From Ianthella basta (Eukaryota > Porifera > Demospongiae > Verongiida > Ianthellidae), in the NCBI GenBank assembly GCA_964019415.1, contig OZ025874.1, positions 2,875,696-2,939,695 of the forward strand: a stretch of DNA of 64,000 bases, read 5' to 3'. Shown here piece after piece: positions 26,664 through 39,215 of the stretch. Position numbers and translations under genes: made by a program. Under the pieces are notes generated by a model, which did no database searches, had not been told where the DNA came from, and saw nothing but the letters and a program-made list of their open reading frames with translations. Each line of letters starts with the position of its first letter. The first letter of the stretch is position 1.

Positions 26664-27769
26664 TTACTGTACACGCGCTGTGGGTTGACCACATTCTGGG
26701 GCATACAGACTTGGTATGGTCACTCCACAAGGACCTGGCTCCACAGAGTACCGCTTCTTCATAACAGTAATAGTTTTGTCAGTGTCCTGTCCATGGAGCC
26801 AAGTAGTCAAGGCACTCTTGACGAAAGACAGATCAGTTGCAACGTTAGTTGAGTATATGTGGGCCCTGAAGGTGACATAGCCACTTTTACTGCAAGTGAA
26901 GTAGCCATTTTTCAGTCTGATGGCATTTATGACTAGGTAGGTGCAGTGGCAGTACTTCCTGAGGGCCCAGTAAACTTCATTCTGTACTGCTGTATCAATA
27001 CTGGTGGACATTTCCTGTGATGTTGAAGTAATAGAAATCCACTTTGTCACACACTATAATTGATGCTGCATAGTTTCAAATCTTTCATGGCATCTGTTAT
27101 TACTCACAGTAAATTCATGATATGCTTGAGATGGCCAGAGTAAGATGTTCAGTTCAATGGCTATTTGCCGGCCTAGAGGTTTGAAGAAGTGGATTGTGAT
27201 GTAGTTACATGTGTTATAGAGTAGCTGGAGCAAAAGGCAAAGGACCATTGGTAATATTCTGCATGCATTCACTTCATTAACCACTAGCATGTGTTCACTC
27301 ACCTACTTCAACACCAATTTGTTCTGAGTATGAAGTGGAAGGTGTACGACTAGGCCTGTATACGTAGACCCACATGACATACTGACCAAAGCTGCCAAAA
27401 GTGGTTACAGTTGTGGTGTACTCAAAAGAAGAGCCTTTCTTTATCAGAGTGCTGTAAGAGTAATATATTGTGCCAATATGGGTATAATAACCAGTGTAGC
27501 CAGCTCTATCCCTGTAGTATATGCGAAAGTAGCTGACATAGCTGGAGCTGTAGTAGCCATCTGCAATGTCCCAGGAGAAGGTGATGTGGGTGCTGTTTAT
27601 GTCAGTTTGCAAGTTTCGGATAACATCCTGGGAAGCTGCACGGTTTGATACAGAAACAATTGCAATTATAGGTTGTGTATATTGATAGGTGTGACTTGAT
27701 CTTACCTGTCAACTTCCCACACAGCAGGACAGCTGCTGTGACTAGAAACAGGGAAGGGAAAGTCAACAT
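26664..27769 (-). CDS. B1: predicted secreted FN3/SEA-like protein
   Basis: Exons 27706-27769, 27303-27635, 27108-27172, 26664-27014 (813 nt, 270 aa; phases 1,1,0). The signal peptide is MLTFPSLFLVTAAVLLCG. The FN3-like domain has ITFSWDIADGYYSSSY and YVMWVYVYRPS. Exon 4 keeps CHC, FTC, GPCG and APEC but ends ECGQPTARVQ and a TAA stop, with no hydrophobic helix. The exon 3 cysteine of the family (QTC) is Tyr here (QAYHEFT), which leaves five cysteines. A consensus donor (CTAG|GTAAAT) lies four bases after the stop, and an acceptor with a short open segment lies at 26503-26546 (AKGARKVTMDAAV), the remains of a former tail exon. The ATG directly follows an acceptor-like TTTGCTGCAG, so a 5' UTR intron is likely. 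Confidence 0.82.
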
Positions 27770-28020
27770 CTGCAGCAAAGAGATATAAGCTTTGCTCTAA
27801 GACCTATTTTTGTTCAATGATCTGTTTGAGTAGGTTCTTATAGCAAAATAAGATCTCCACTGCTACAATGTTATTATAATATACGTACACATCACCGCAC
27901 TGAGTGGCACTAATAATATATAAGACTAACCACACAAAATGCTTGGTTCTTCTGAACTCACTGAACTAGTACGTAAGTGTAATCGAGGCTGTTGTGTGCC
28001 TCTAGATCTGCTGCTTGCTT

Positions 28021-28030
28021 CTTATATATA
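28021..28030 (-). promoter_or_regulatory. TATA-like box of B1
   Basis: TATATATAAG on the minus strand lies 252 bp upstream of the ATG. The same motif in the same context is found at 36021-36030 (B2) and 41387-41396 (B3). The distance to the ATG would include the inferred 5' UTR intron. Confidence 0.5.
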
Positions 28031-28393
28031 CCAGTGTAGTGCCCAACAATTCATTTGTTCCACTACCACTGCATGATTTGTCCAGGTGTTCCAATTATGC
28101 ACAGCTACAAATTATAATCTAAGTATACACACTGCATGACCATTGCGTATGGAGAGTAGACATACCTTGTTTTCTTCTGTAGTGCATCCAGCCATACTTG
28201 TGTACAGTCATACAAAAACATTGGTCTATGTAAAATCAATCCCTATAGCAGAGAGCAGTGATGATGCTGACAAAGATGAAGGGCTGAACGATCAATGAAG
28301 GATGATGAGCATCATTTTACGTTTGCGTTTAATTGGCGTCAGTTGCATGTCATGCTTGTCTGTATTGTGGGCGGGGTTTGGTGAAGCACCAAT

Positions 28394-28549
28394 ATGGCAG
28401 ACCTGGTACAAGATGCGGAAGTGGATTTTGACGATCCGACTTACATGCGAATTGCAGATGTTCAGTCCCTGCCTCCTGAACAAACTGCCATGATGAAGAG
28501 CGCTGCTATCTACTTTGAAATAGACGACCTGAATAATTATATAGAATAA
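28394..28549 (+). CDS. short ORF in an inserted exon-like fragment
   Basis: A 51-codon frame starts MADLVQDAEVDFDDPTYMR and ends FEIDDLNNYIE. An in-frame TGA lies just upstream and GGGCGGGG lies upstream of the ATG. Composition is protein-like: acidic, mixed, no simple repeat. The paralogous flank at 36255-36290 lacks about 280 bp found here, so this is an insertion. The last codons (from about 28532) look like host flank, so the natural exon probably ended near EIDDL. I do not recognise the protein. It may be a captured first exon of another gene; expression is uncertain. Confidence 0.45.
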   Translation: MADLVQDAEVDFDDPTYMRIADVQSLPPEQTAMMKSAAIYFEIDDLNNYIE

Positions 28550-30367
28550 TTATATAGAAACTGTGCACCATACAGCAGAATAATTAATAGATAGCATGCT
28601 ATACATTACGAAGATGTAGACTGGGCGAACAGAAATAATGATACATTCACAACCATTGCAAAAGTGCTTGTACAGATACAGAAGGCACAGATGCAGATTT
28701 ACCCTAATTGGCAATCCTTCCATATAATTATGTTTATTCTATTAATGAGATCCTTCACTAACAGACTTGCTATATGTGCAGTTTTATTAAGCTCTGGTGG
28801 CATGGGGTACTGCAGCAACTGTTTTATGCTGTACTCCAATACATTCACAAGGTTGCATGCACTTAACCAATATTATATATCATAGTTGATGGCTCCAACA
28901 TGAAATGGAAAATGTGTCTATGTATTCTGTACATTTGTTGTGTTCACTCCACATTTCGCCGCATTTGTATGTTTCACATATAAAAACAGTTGCTGACAGT
29001 ATGGTTTCATGATCAATTTATGCTTTATCTAGCAGCCCCATTACCAAGCAGCCTATAGATATGCTATAATTATACATAATGTCCATACTTCAATTTTGGG
29101 ATATGCATGACATTGTACTATATTGTTAAAGTTGTGCTACGGTAACCATAACAATATGCGCATTTTCTTGTGTACTTGCTATGAAGAACTGAAATGATAT
29201 CCTTACCCAATCATCCTATTTAGATAATACATGGTCACTACAGCTCACACAGATCAGTTATGTATTCACAAGATAATGTGATGCTACAACAGCAGCAGTC
29301 ACCTTGTCTACAAGTATAGTAACTGAGTTGTGAGAACTGTTTTGAGACTGGATGCTATATACTTCAGTTTGAGCATTCATACAATTATCTTCTAGACCAA
29401 TTGCATTGCAATCATAACATTGTGTCATCTGCATGAAGCAAACTCTGTTCAAGGGTGCATGGGCCCATCATCCAAGCATATATGTGGATTTTAGTATGCA
29501 ATTGCAGACCCAGGTTAGCGATGATCAAAGAATTTGCAGAACCAGACTTAACACAATGTGTCCTTTCCCACATATCACTGTCTGCACACACACGCTCACT
29601 GTGAGTAAGCAGCCAGAAGGGTAGCTTTTTGTTATCTTCCCACACTTCTGCAAAATGTTCCTCACGAAAGGACTTGAGCCTACTGGAACTTACCTGGAAT
29701 ACTCTTACTAGTAGTCTGTGTGTCAGGGCCCTTAAACTGTACTCTGTGATTAGTCCAAGTATCTGTATTTAAAAGTGCTCTGTCAACATAGCCTCTGCGT
29801 TGACCTCGAGTCTGCAATTCCATCCTTGAACAGTAATCCAGTTAGTTGCTTGCAGACACTGGTACAGCTGTACATGTGGTAGTGCATCATCCTCAGTCTG
29901 ATAAGTAAGGATGAACGGTGGAATTCTGTTTGAGTTACATGTGAAACTGCACCATTATTAGTCTAAGATCACTTTCTATAATTCAATTAATTAGATTGTA
30001 ACACATCACTTATTCTCTGGATATCCTTGCAATTTTTCCAGTTGCTGCTCCAGTTTTTGTATGTGTAAAGAGGTATATATTTGCAGATCCCAATATTATG
30101 GCACTCCAATTATTGTGTGAAAATGCATGCACATCCAGGTTGAATACAAGAAGTTATAATGCATGCACCTTCAAAGCTCACCTGTCCTTACTGCCATATA
30201 ACATAGTTCTGCAACACACAGAGAGAGCATATTACATGCATACATGCACACAAATGACTACCCAATTGTTCTATAGTTGGAGCTACATGCCTGGTATTGG
30301 TGTCTCAGTTGGTACTACAGCCAAAGTCCTACTGATTGGAAACATGTGATTGCTTTTATTTCAATTA

Positions 30368-30530
30368 GGGTGAAACAGCTGTCTGCAGCTCTTCCATCCC
30401 TGTAGGATGACTAGGGGAAAAGCGATCACTGGTTACCACTCAATAGGGCTTCAGCTCCCCTACTAGCTGAGACACCAGTACTGGTCTGGTTGGTAGGTTG
30501 GTGTAGTATCCAGTGAACAGATTAACAAAC
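30368..30530. mobile_element. E1 repeat, copy 1
   Basis: About 160 bp with landmarks GTGAAACAGCTGTCTG, AATAGGGCTTCAGCTCCCC, GCTGAGACACCAGTACTGG and TATCCAGTGA at the end. Similar copies occur at about 33829-34000, 39038-39215 and 54265-54420. Non-coding; probably a non-autonomous element. Confidence 0.65.
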
Positions 30531-30790
30531 TATCTTTAAATTCTTCTTTCTTTTGCACTTGTTCAAGAAGACAGACTATACTATGCACAAGCGGTGAGTG
30601 GTGTGAAGTTAGAGCTATAAGCATATTATACATGAAAGGTATTCAATATAGCTGCATACCTTATAGCCCCACCTGCACATTATGCACAAGCAGGGAGTGG
30701 TGTAAAGTTTGGGTAATCATAATTATACACATCACACATAAAGGGTATATTCCATTACTTACACCTATTCTATGTCTGTGGGTGCATTGT
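30531..30790. repeat. tandem pair of ~105-bp diverged units
   Basis: A TATGCACAAGC, GAGTGGTGTRAAGTT landmark occurs near 30585 and again near 30680, followed by similar sequence to a CATAAAGG/CATGAAAGG motif. The pattern is a local tandem duplication. No gene. Confidence 0.5.
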
Positions 30791-30794
30791 GTCT

Positions 30795-31345
30795 GTCATA
30801 CTGCATGAGGTCTGCCCCAATGTGGCAGTCGAACCAGTCCTCCAGCCGCTGACAGGGGGGATTCTCCCTCAGAACAACTAATGTGCAAGATGATGCAAGA
30901 CTAGACATAAAAGCACAAGACTTCTGGGACCACAGTAAAAGAAGTGCATTCTTTGATGTGAGAGTTTTTAACTCCCATGCCCCATCAAATTGTAGGACAG
31001 CAACGACTGCTTGCTACAGAAGACATGAGCAGGAAAAGTGAAGGACATATGAGAGGAGAGTTTTGGAAGTATAACAAGGCACTTTCACCCCCCTTGTGAT
31101 GTCTACAAGTGGGGGCTGGGGCCCCTCGGCAACAGTTGTGTAGAAGAGGCTTGCCAGCCTCATCTCCGGCAAAGTGTATCAGCCGTACAGCTGTATTTTA
31201 TCTGCTGCAAGCTGGCCTTCTCCATCATTGATTCTACAGTCGTGTGCCTACGCGGGGCCAGGTCTTCTTTTCACCAACCAGCCAGGGAACTGAACCTCCA
31301 TGAGCAGCCATTGGACCTCGTTGCCAGCGAGGCTTGATGGTAGAT
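30795..31345 (+). pseudogene. retroelement remnant (RT-associated C-terminal region)
   Basis: Plus-strand frames read HEVCPNVAVEPVLQPLTGG, then DARLDIKAQDFWDHSKRSAF, FDVRVFNSHAPSN and YRRHEQEK, and farther on fragments like KLAFSIIDS and CLRGARSSFHQP. These resemble the conserved C-terminal block that follows reverse transcriptase in many invertebrate retroelements. Several stops and frame changes show it is dead. It lies between class B units 1 and 2. Confidence 0.7.
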
Positions 31346-31934
31346 GAGACACAGTGAATAGCAGATTGATCTCTTATTACAATGTGCATGTTGTCATTTG
31401 CCATTTCTTGGATGTCCTTGGTATTTATGTAATATTATGTACATTGACACTGTTATGAAGCGGTTTTTATTTATCACAGGCAGTGCACATGTGTGCCTTA
31501 TTGTAATCACTGAATTGATGTCTGTCATACAATGCTTTCACTGTTTTGAACATAATTCAGTGTTCCTTTAATTTCCTGTTGTATAACATCTTCTGCAGAA
31601 AGCAGCGTATTAGATGCCATGCTATATTGAGTACCAAAATGATTGCCATGATCCTAATGTTTCCAAACACACTAAGTTAATACAGAAAATATACAGTTCA
31701 AAGACATACCTTAACTTGGTGCACGTACGTATATGCTCCATGCATGCTGCAGCACACTAATGTACTGTATATAGTGTGGTATCCTCATTGACAGTTCAAT
31801 CATTTAATGTGTGTTGCATGCATAAATTATGTATTCTGTTATGCTATTCTTATCCTGAATGCTCAGTGGAGAACACAATAATCAGTATTCATACACCAGG
31901 AGCGCTCTGTTGTATGTGGCTTATACGTAACACA

Positions 31935-32165
<231 letters not shown>

Positions 32166-33828
32166 TATAGGTATATACATATGCGCACAAACAGCACACA
32201 AATGCACACACATACAACACAAACACATGCACATTGATTACTCTTAGGATACTGGCAGTGAATGTTGAAGTTCTACATATTAACAGCTGCTAACAGTAGT
32301 GTTAAAATGACCAATTTATTCACAATTGCAGCTAAATAATTATTTAATAATTATGTAGCTACTTATAAGTGCTCAATGTCCTTTCTAACGTTTATGAATA
32401 TGCATTTCCTACATTGTTAAAATTGTGTTATATATTTTCGGCAAGTACATTCTTGTGCACTTGTCATGAAGAACTGAAGTGATACACTATTATAACCCAA
32501 TTATCTAATTTGCTGGGTACATCACTGCAGTTCACACAGATCAGCAACCTGTAAAATTAGTGGACTTTAGAAGTTGATGTGATAATACAGTATCAGCCAC
32601 CTAGTCTGCCAGTGACAAATTGACTTAATGAGAAGCACATTCTAGTTCACATTGAGCATTCCTACAATTATCAGCTCTGCTCTGTACCAATATAAATATA
32701 ACATAGTGTCATCAGCATGAAGCAAACTCTGTTTATGGGCAAGTCCTGCAGCTAAACCTAATGTGGTCCTAGATGAACTTGCAGGCCTAGGTTAGCAATG
32801 CTTGAAGCATTCACTGAACCACATATACCTAACATAATGTATTCTTTCCCTCATGACACTGCACCCACAGTGTAAGTAGCCATCAGAGTAGATTGCATCA
32901 TCTTTCCACTCTTGTGTGAATTCTTCCTCACAAAGGGACTAAAATCTACTGATATTCACTGGGGAAGCTCTACATTTCCTCACTGGTAGTCAGTGTGTCA
33001 ATGCCTTCTACTGCACTCCATCATCAGTACAAATAGCTTAACATTGCTCAGCCAGCTCATGCCTGCCATATTCCAACAGCAAACACTAATTCAGTTAGTT
33101 TCTTGAGACACAGTCACAGCTGCTGTATTACATTATCCCTTGATAATCTTAAGGGTCAAAGGTGGCACGTATTCTGTATGAGGTATGTACATGTGATACT
33201 GCACCATTATTAGATCTATTCCTGATTAGGTCAATATGATCGTTGCATTTCAGTTATTCTCTGGAAGTGTTTACAATCATATGCTCCAGGTGCTGCACTG
33301 GTTACAGTATATATGTGTAAAGGGATACGTGCACAACCCACTACTAAAGGCACTAGTAACGTGTGCATGCACATGCAGGTTGAGTCCACAAAAGTCATAT
33401 ATCCATCTTCAAAGCACACTTGTCCTTACTACTATAACATCATTACATTTGCTACAAAGCCATATAGTGATACATGCAAAGGATTTTGGAAGCATCATCA
33501 GAAACACAGACATTAATTACCATTCTGATATTCTAGTATATGCATGGACATAAATACATACCATATCTGTTTGATACCTGCCCCCTCTCTGATGTGCAAT
33601 GCCTACGCATTAAATCAGCATATGTAATATCAAAATTACTACTACAACACGTACAAAATGATTGAACACATTACATGCATATGCATCAATTATTTATGCT
33701 CAAATTATATAGTTGGTACTGCCTTTTAAAGTCACTAGTATATTGGTGTCTCTGGTGTCTCAGTTTGTACTGAAGTTAAAGTCCTACTGAGTGACAACCA
33801 TGTGATTGCTTTCACTTCAATCAAGGTG

Positions 33829-34000
33829 AAACAGTAGTCTGTGGCTCTTCCATCACTATACGTAGGAGAACTGGTGTGTGGGGGGGGGGAGGGGGGAGCA
33901 ATCATTGCAGGTTGCCACTCAATAGGGCTTCAGCTCCCCTACCAGCTGAGACACCAATACTGGTGTGGCTGGTACTATAGGTTTAGTATGCAGTGATTAT
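33829..34000. mobile_element. E1 repeat, copy 2
   Basis: Same landmarks as copy 1 (AATAGGGCTTCAGCTCCCC, GCTGAGACACC), with an inserted G-rich run (GGGGGGGGGA). It shares its location with copy 3 in unit 3, so it predates that duplication. Confidence 0.65.
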
Positions 34001-34637
34001 AACGATCTGCTTTTAATATACTTCTCGCTTTTGCACTTGTTTGAGCATACAGACTACACTGTGTATGCATACAAGCAGTGATGGCGTAAAGTATTGTACA
34101 TAAAGGGATATTCTACAACTGTAGACATAGTAGTCCCTACTCTATTCTGTGGATGCCATATACTGCAACAGTTGCCATTGTGTCTGCAAATGACACTATA
34201 CTCTCAATGTTTTGAACATCATTCAGTGCTTCTTTAACTTCCCTGTTGTATACATTTCTGCAGAAAGTACCGTATTAGATGCCATGCTATGTTGAGTACC
34301 AAAATGATTGCCATGATCATAGTGTTTCCAAACACACTCAGTACTACAGCAGACATTTGGTTCAAAGTACACTACTGTTAGTAATCGTCCATTTCAGCAT
34401 AATTCTGACCACATGCAGTCAGAATAGTGGCTACATGTCACACTACAGCTCTAAAGCACCCTTTTTGTTATTTTAGGCTCAAACAGCTGTATCTATAGTC
34501 AACTTCCTGGCACCTTTTGCACCTGCAGATGGAGAGGTAGGGTTTATTATATATAATCATAATATTCGTATATGCAAATACAGTAGAACATATGTAGAAT
34601 GAAACAAGAAACCACACCTATGAATGCAATTACCTAG

Positions 34638-35738
34638 TTACTGCACACGCGCTGTGGGTTGACCACATTCTGGGGCATACAGACTTGGTATGGTCACTCC
34701 ACATGGACCTGGCTCCACAGAGTACCGCTTCTTCATAACAGTAATAGTTTTGTCAGTGTCCTGTCCATGGAGCCAAGTAGTCAAGGCACTCTTGAAGATA
34801 GATAGATCGGTTGCAACGTTAGTTGAGTATATGTGGGCCCTGAAGGTGACATAGCCACTTCTACTGCAGGTGAAGTAGCCGTTGTTCAGTCTGATGGCAT
34901 TTATGACTGGGTAGGTGCAGTGACAGTACTTCCTGAGGGCCCAGTACACTTCATTCTGTACTGCTGTATCAATGCTGGTGGACATTTCCTGTGATGTTGA
35001 AGTAAGAGAAAACCAATTAGTCACACACTAGAAGCATAGCTAGCTGCATAGTTGAATCTTTCATGGCATCTGTAACTCACAGTAAATTCATGATATGCTT
35101 GAGATGGCCAGAGTAAGATGTTTAGTTCAATGGCTATTTGTCGGCCTGGATGGTTGAAGAAGTGGATTGTGATGTCATGTAAGTGTGTTATAGAGTAGTG
35201 CGAGCAAAGGCAAAGGACCATTGGTGATATTCTGCATGCATTCAATTCATTAACCACTAGCACATGTTCACTCACCTACTTCAACACCAATTTGCTCTGA
35301 GTACGAATAGGCAGGTGTACGACTAGGTCTGTACACACGGACCCACATGACATACTGACCAGAGCTGCCGAAAGTAGTTACAGTTGTGGTGTACTCAAAA
35401 GAAGAGCCTTTCTTTATCAGAGTGCTGTAAGAGTAATATATTGCGCTTAGGGCATATCCACCAGTGTAGCTAGCTCTCTGCCTGTAGTATATGTGAAAGT
35501 AGCTGACATAGCTGGAGCTGTAGTAGCCATCTGCAATGTCCCAGTAGAAGGTGATGTGAGTGCTGTTGACGTCGGTTTGGAAATTGCGGATAACTTCCTG
35601 AGAAGCTGTAAGGTTTGAGGCAGAAAATAAAGGCTGAGTATATTGACAGGTGTACATGTGTGTCGTGGTCTTACCTGTCAGCCTCCCACACAGCAGGACA
35701 GCTGCTGTGACTAGGAACAAGGAAGGGAAAGTCAACAT
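34638..35738 (-). CDS. B2: predicted secreted FN3/SEA-like protein
   Basis: Exons 35675-35738, 35276-35605, 35081-35145, 34638-34988 (810 nt, 269 aa; phases 1,1,0). Signal peptide MLTFPSLFLVTAAVLLCG. The FN3-like domain has ITFYWDIADGYYSSSY and YVMWVRVYRPS. Exon 4 ends ECGQPTARVQ and TAA, as in B1, with no TM helix. The exon 3 cysteine is Tyr (QAYHEFT). The tail-like segment at 34479-34522 stays open (AKGARKLTIDTAV, stop). FN3 loop residues differ from B1 (ASYTGGYALSA versus AGYTGYYTHIG), while exon 4 differs at only a few positions. Probably soluble; a decoy or ligand role is inference. Confidence 0.83.
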
Positions 35739-36020
35739 CTGTAACAAAGAGATAAGTTTTGCTCTAAGACCTATTAAAATTTTGTTCAATGATCTGTGTG
35801 AGTAGGTTCTTATAGCAAAAGAAGATCTCCAATGCTACAATGCTATAATATATAATATTATATAATATTATCCATTCACATCACTGCATTGAGTGGCAAT
35901 AATATATATTTTATAATGTATTAGAAAGACTAACCACACAAAATGCTTGGTTCTTCTGAATTCACCGGACAAGAAAGTGTAATAGCATCTGTTGTGTGCT
36001 GCTAGATCTGCTGCATGTGT

Positions 36021-36030
36021 CTTATATATA
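36021..36030 (-). promoter_or_regulatory. TATA-like box of B2
   Basis: TATATATAAG on the minus strand, 283 bp upstream of the B2 ATG, in the same context as at B1. Confidence 0.5.
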
Positions 36031-36279
36031 CCAGTGTACTGCTGCCCAGCAATCCATTTGTTCCACTACCACTGCATGATTTGACCAGGTGTTCCAATTA
36101 TGCTTAGCTAGATAATTATAAGCCAATTTAACTACGTATGTACACAACGACTATTACATAATTATGGAGAGTAGTCATGCCTTGTGTTCTTCCATTGTGC
36201 ATCCAGCCTTTTGTGTACAGTCATACAAAAGCATTGGTCTATGTAAAAACCACTCCCTATTGCAGTTGGCAGAATAATT

Positions 36280-37565
36280 GTACAAACTGTGCACCATGCA
36301 GCAGATTCTGCATAGCATGCTATAATTTATTATTATGAAGATGTAGGCTGAGAGAACAGAAATGATGAATCAGATACATTCACAAACATTGCAAATGTGC
36401 TTGTACAGATGGAAGGCACACTTATATCTTAATGGGCAATCCCTCCATATGCATAATTCTATTTATGAGATTCTTCTCCAACAGAGTTGCTATATGCCCT
36501 TTCATTTAGCTCTGGGTTACATTTATGTCATTACTTTACACAATTAAGGGATAAAGAGAAGGCACATTAATTCTGTGTTGGATATGACTGCAACTGTTGT
36601 ATGCTGTAAGTACTCTAATACATTCACATGGTGTTGTGTGCACTCGACTACATATAATTATAATTATATGTACCATAGTTGATAGTTCCAACATGAAATG
36701 GGAAACGTGCATGCATTCTGTACATTTGGTGTGTCCACTCCGCATTTCTCTGCCTTTGTATGTTTCACGTATAGAAACAGTTGCTGACAGTATTGTTTCA
36801 TGACCAATATTTTATGCTTTATCTAGCAGCCCTATTTGCAGCTAGATATGCTACACACATAATGTTCATTCTTCCATTTGGGATATACACGACATTGTAC
36901 TATGTTTTAAAGTTGTGCCATCCATAACAATATGCACATTCTTGTGCACTTGCCGTGAAGACCTTTAATGCTAATTATGCTTGACCTAATCATCCTATTT
37001 AGATGAGACATGATGACTACAGCTCACACAGATCAGTCATCTTAAAATACTTGCTATGTAGTTACAAGATAATGTGATGCTACAACAGTAGCCACCTTGT
37101 CTGCAAGTATAGTATTATTGACTTTGTGAGAAATGCTTTGAGAATTGGATTCTACATCAGTTTGAGCATTCCTACAATTATCTGCTAGACAAGTGTAAAC
37201 CTAATATTGTGTCATCTGTACATATGAAGCAAACTTCAAATCCATTCAATGGTGCTCGGTCCCGTCATCCAAGCATATAATATTATGTGGGTTGTAGTGT
37301 GAATTGCAGGCCTAGGTTAATTAAAGTTATGATCGAAGTGTTTGCTGAACCAGACTTAACACAATGTGTCCTTTTCCCACTGTCTGCACACGCACATACA
37401 CTCCTGTGTGGAAGCAACCAGAAGGTTAGCTTTTTGCCATCTTCCCACACTTCTGAAAATATATAATTCCTCACAAAATGGCTTGAACCTACTGAAACTT
37501 ACTTGGAATACTCTTATTGGTAGTCAATGTGTTGAGGCCCTTAAATTGTACTCTGCGATTAGTTA
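36280..37565. repeat. spacer duplicate of 28560-29900
   Basis: Shared landmarks include CTGTGCACCATGCAGCAGA, the CAACATGAAATGGRAAA segment and the CCAGACTTAACACAATGTG segment. The 28.5 kb copy also carries the exon-like insertion on its left side. Confidence 0.7.
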
Positions 37566-39037
37566 ATGTCCTTTCTTACGTTCATGAATATGCATGTCCT
37601 ACATTGTTAAAATTGTGTTATATATTCTCGGCAAGTACATTCTTGTGCACTTGCCATGAAGAACTGAAGTGATACACTATTATAGCCCAATTATCTAATG
37701 TGCTGGGTACATCACTGCAACTCACACAAATCAGCAACCCATAAAATTAGTGGACTTTAGAAGTTGATGTGATAACACAGCATCCGCCACCCAGTCTGCC
37801 AGTGACAAACTGACTTAGTGAGAAACACATTCTAGTTCAGTTTGAGCATTCCTACAATTCTCAGCTCTGCTCTGGACCAATATAAACATAATATAAACAT
37901 AAAGGTCTTTAACAAAGGTCTTTAACATGAACATAACAAACATAGGGTCATCTGCATGAAGCAAGCCTTGTTTAAGCCCCTCGTTGGGCCCTGCAGCTAA
38001 ACCTAATGTGGTCCTAGATGCACTCGCAGGCCTAGGTTAGCAATGGTTGAAGCATTCACTGAACCGCATATACCTAACATAATGTGTTCTTTCCCTCATG
38101 ACACTGCACTCACAGTGTAAGTAGCCATCAGAGTAGCTTGCTTCATCCTTCCACTCTTGTGTGAATTCCTCCTCACATAAGAACTAAAACCTACTGATAT
38201 TCACTGGGGAAGCTCTACACTTCCTTACTGGTAGTCAGTGTGTCAGGGCCTTCCACTGCATTCCATCATCAGTACAAATAGCTTAACTTGCACAGCCAGC
38301 TCATGTCTGTCATATTCCAACAGCAGACACTAATTCAGTTAGTTTGATGCAGACACAGTCACAGCTGCTGTATTGCATTATCCCTTGATAATCTTAAGGG
38401 TCAAAGGTGGTACGTATTATGTATGAGGTATCTATGTGTGATACTGCACCATTTTTAGATCTATTCCTGATTAAGTCAATTAGATCGTTGCACTTCAGTT
38501 ATTCTCTGGAAGTGTTTACAATCATATACTCCTGGTGTTACAGTATGTGTAAAGGGATACGTGCACAACCCACTACTGAAGGCAACAGTGACGTGTGCAT
38601 GCACATGCAGGTTGCGTACACGAAAGTCATATATCCATCTTCAAAGCACACTTGTCCTTACTACTATAACATCATTACATTTGCTACAAAGCCATATAGT
38701 GATGCATGTACTGGATTTTGGAACCATCATCAGAAACACAGACATTAATTACGATTCCGATATTCCAGTATGCATGGACATAAATACATACCATATCTGT
38801 TTGATACCTGCCCCCTCTCTGATGTGCAATGCCTACGCATTAAATCAGCATATGTAATATCAAAATTACTACTACAACACGTACAAAATGATTGAACACA
38901 TTACATGCATATGCATCAATTATTTATGCTCAAATTATATAGTTGGTACTGCCTTTTAAAGTCACTAGTATATTGGTGTCTCAGTTTGTACTGAAGTCCT
39001 ACTGAGTGGTAACCATGTGATTGCTTTCAATCAATCA

Positions 39038-39215
39038 AGGTGAAACAGTAGTCTCTGGCTCTTCCAGCACTATACGTACGAGAACTAGTGTGTGTGTGTG
39101 GGGGGGGGGACCAATCACTGCAGGTTGCCACTCAATAGGGCTTCCGCTCCCCTACCAGCTGAGACACCAATACTGGTATGGCTGGTACTGTAGGTTGTTG
39201 CAATATGCAGTGCTT
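39038..39215. mobile_element. E1 repeat, copy 3
   Basis: Same element and position as copy 2, again with a GT/G-rich run before the AATAGGGCTTCCGCTCCCC landmark. Confidence 0.65.

Larger units (their letters stand above)
24390..28250. repeat. class B duplication unit 1 (contains B1)
   Basis: Gene B1 and its flanks match the units at about 31700-36260 and 37570-41470. The common left side begins with a GTACATTCTTGTGCACTTG block (near 24640, 32445 and 37635), and the common right side ends at the class B promoter. Boundaries are approximate, read by eye. Confidence 0.75.
27770..30367. other. B1 promoter side and duplicated spacer
   Basis: A TATA-like box lies at 28021-28030 and the inserted exon-like fragment at about 28253-28531. 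From 28560 to 29900 the sequence parallels 36280-37565 in the next unit. Apart from the 28394 reading frame I see no gene. Confidence 0.55.
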
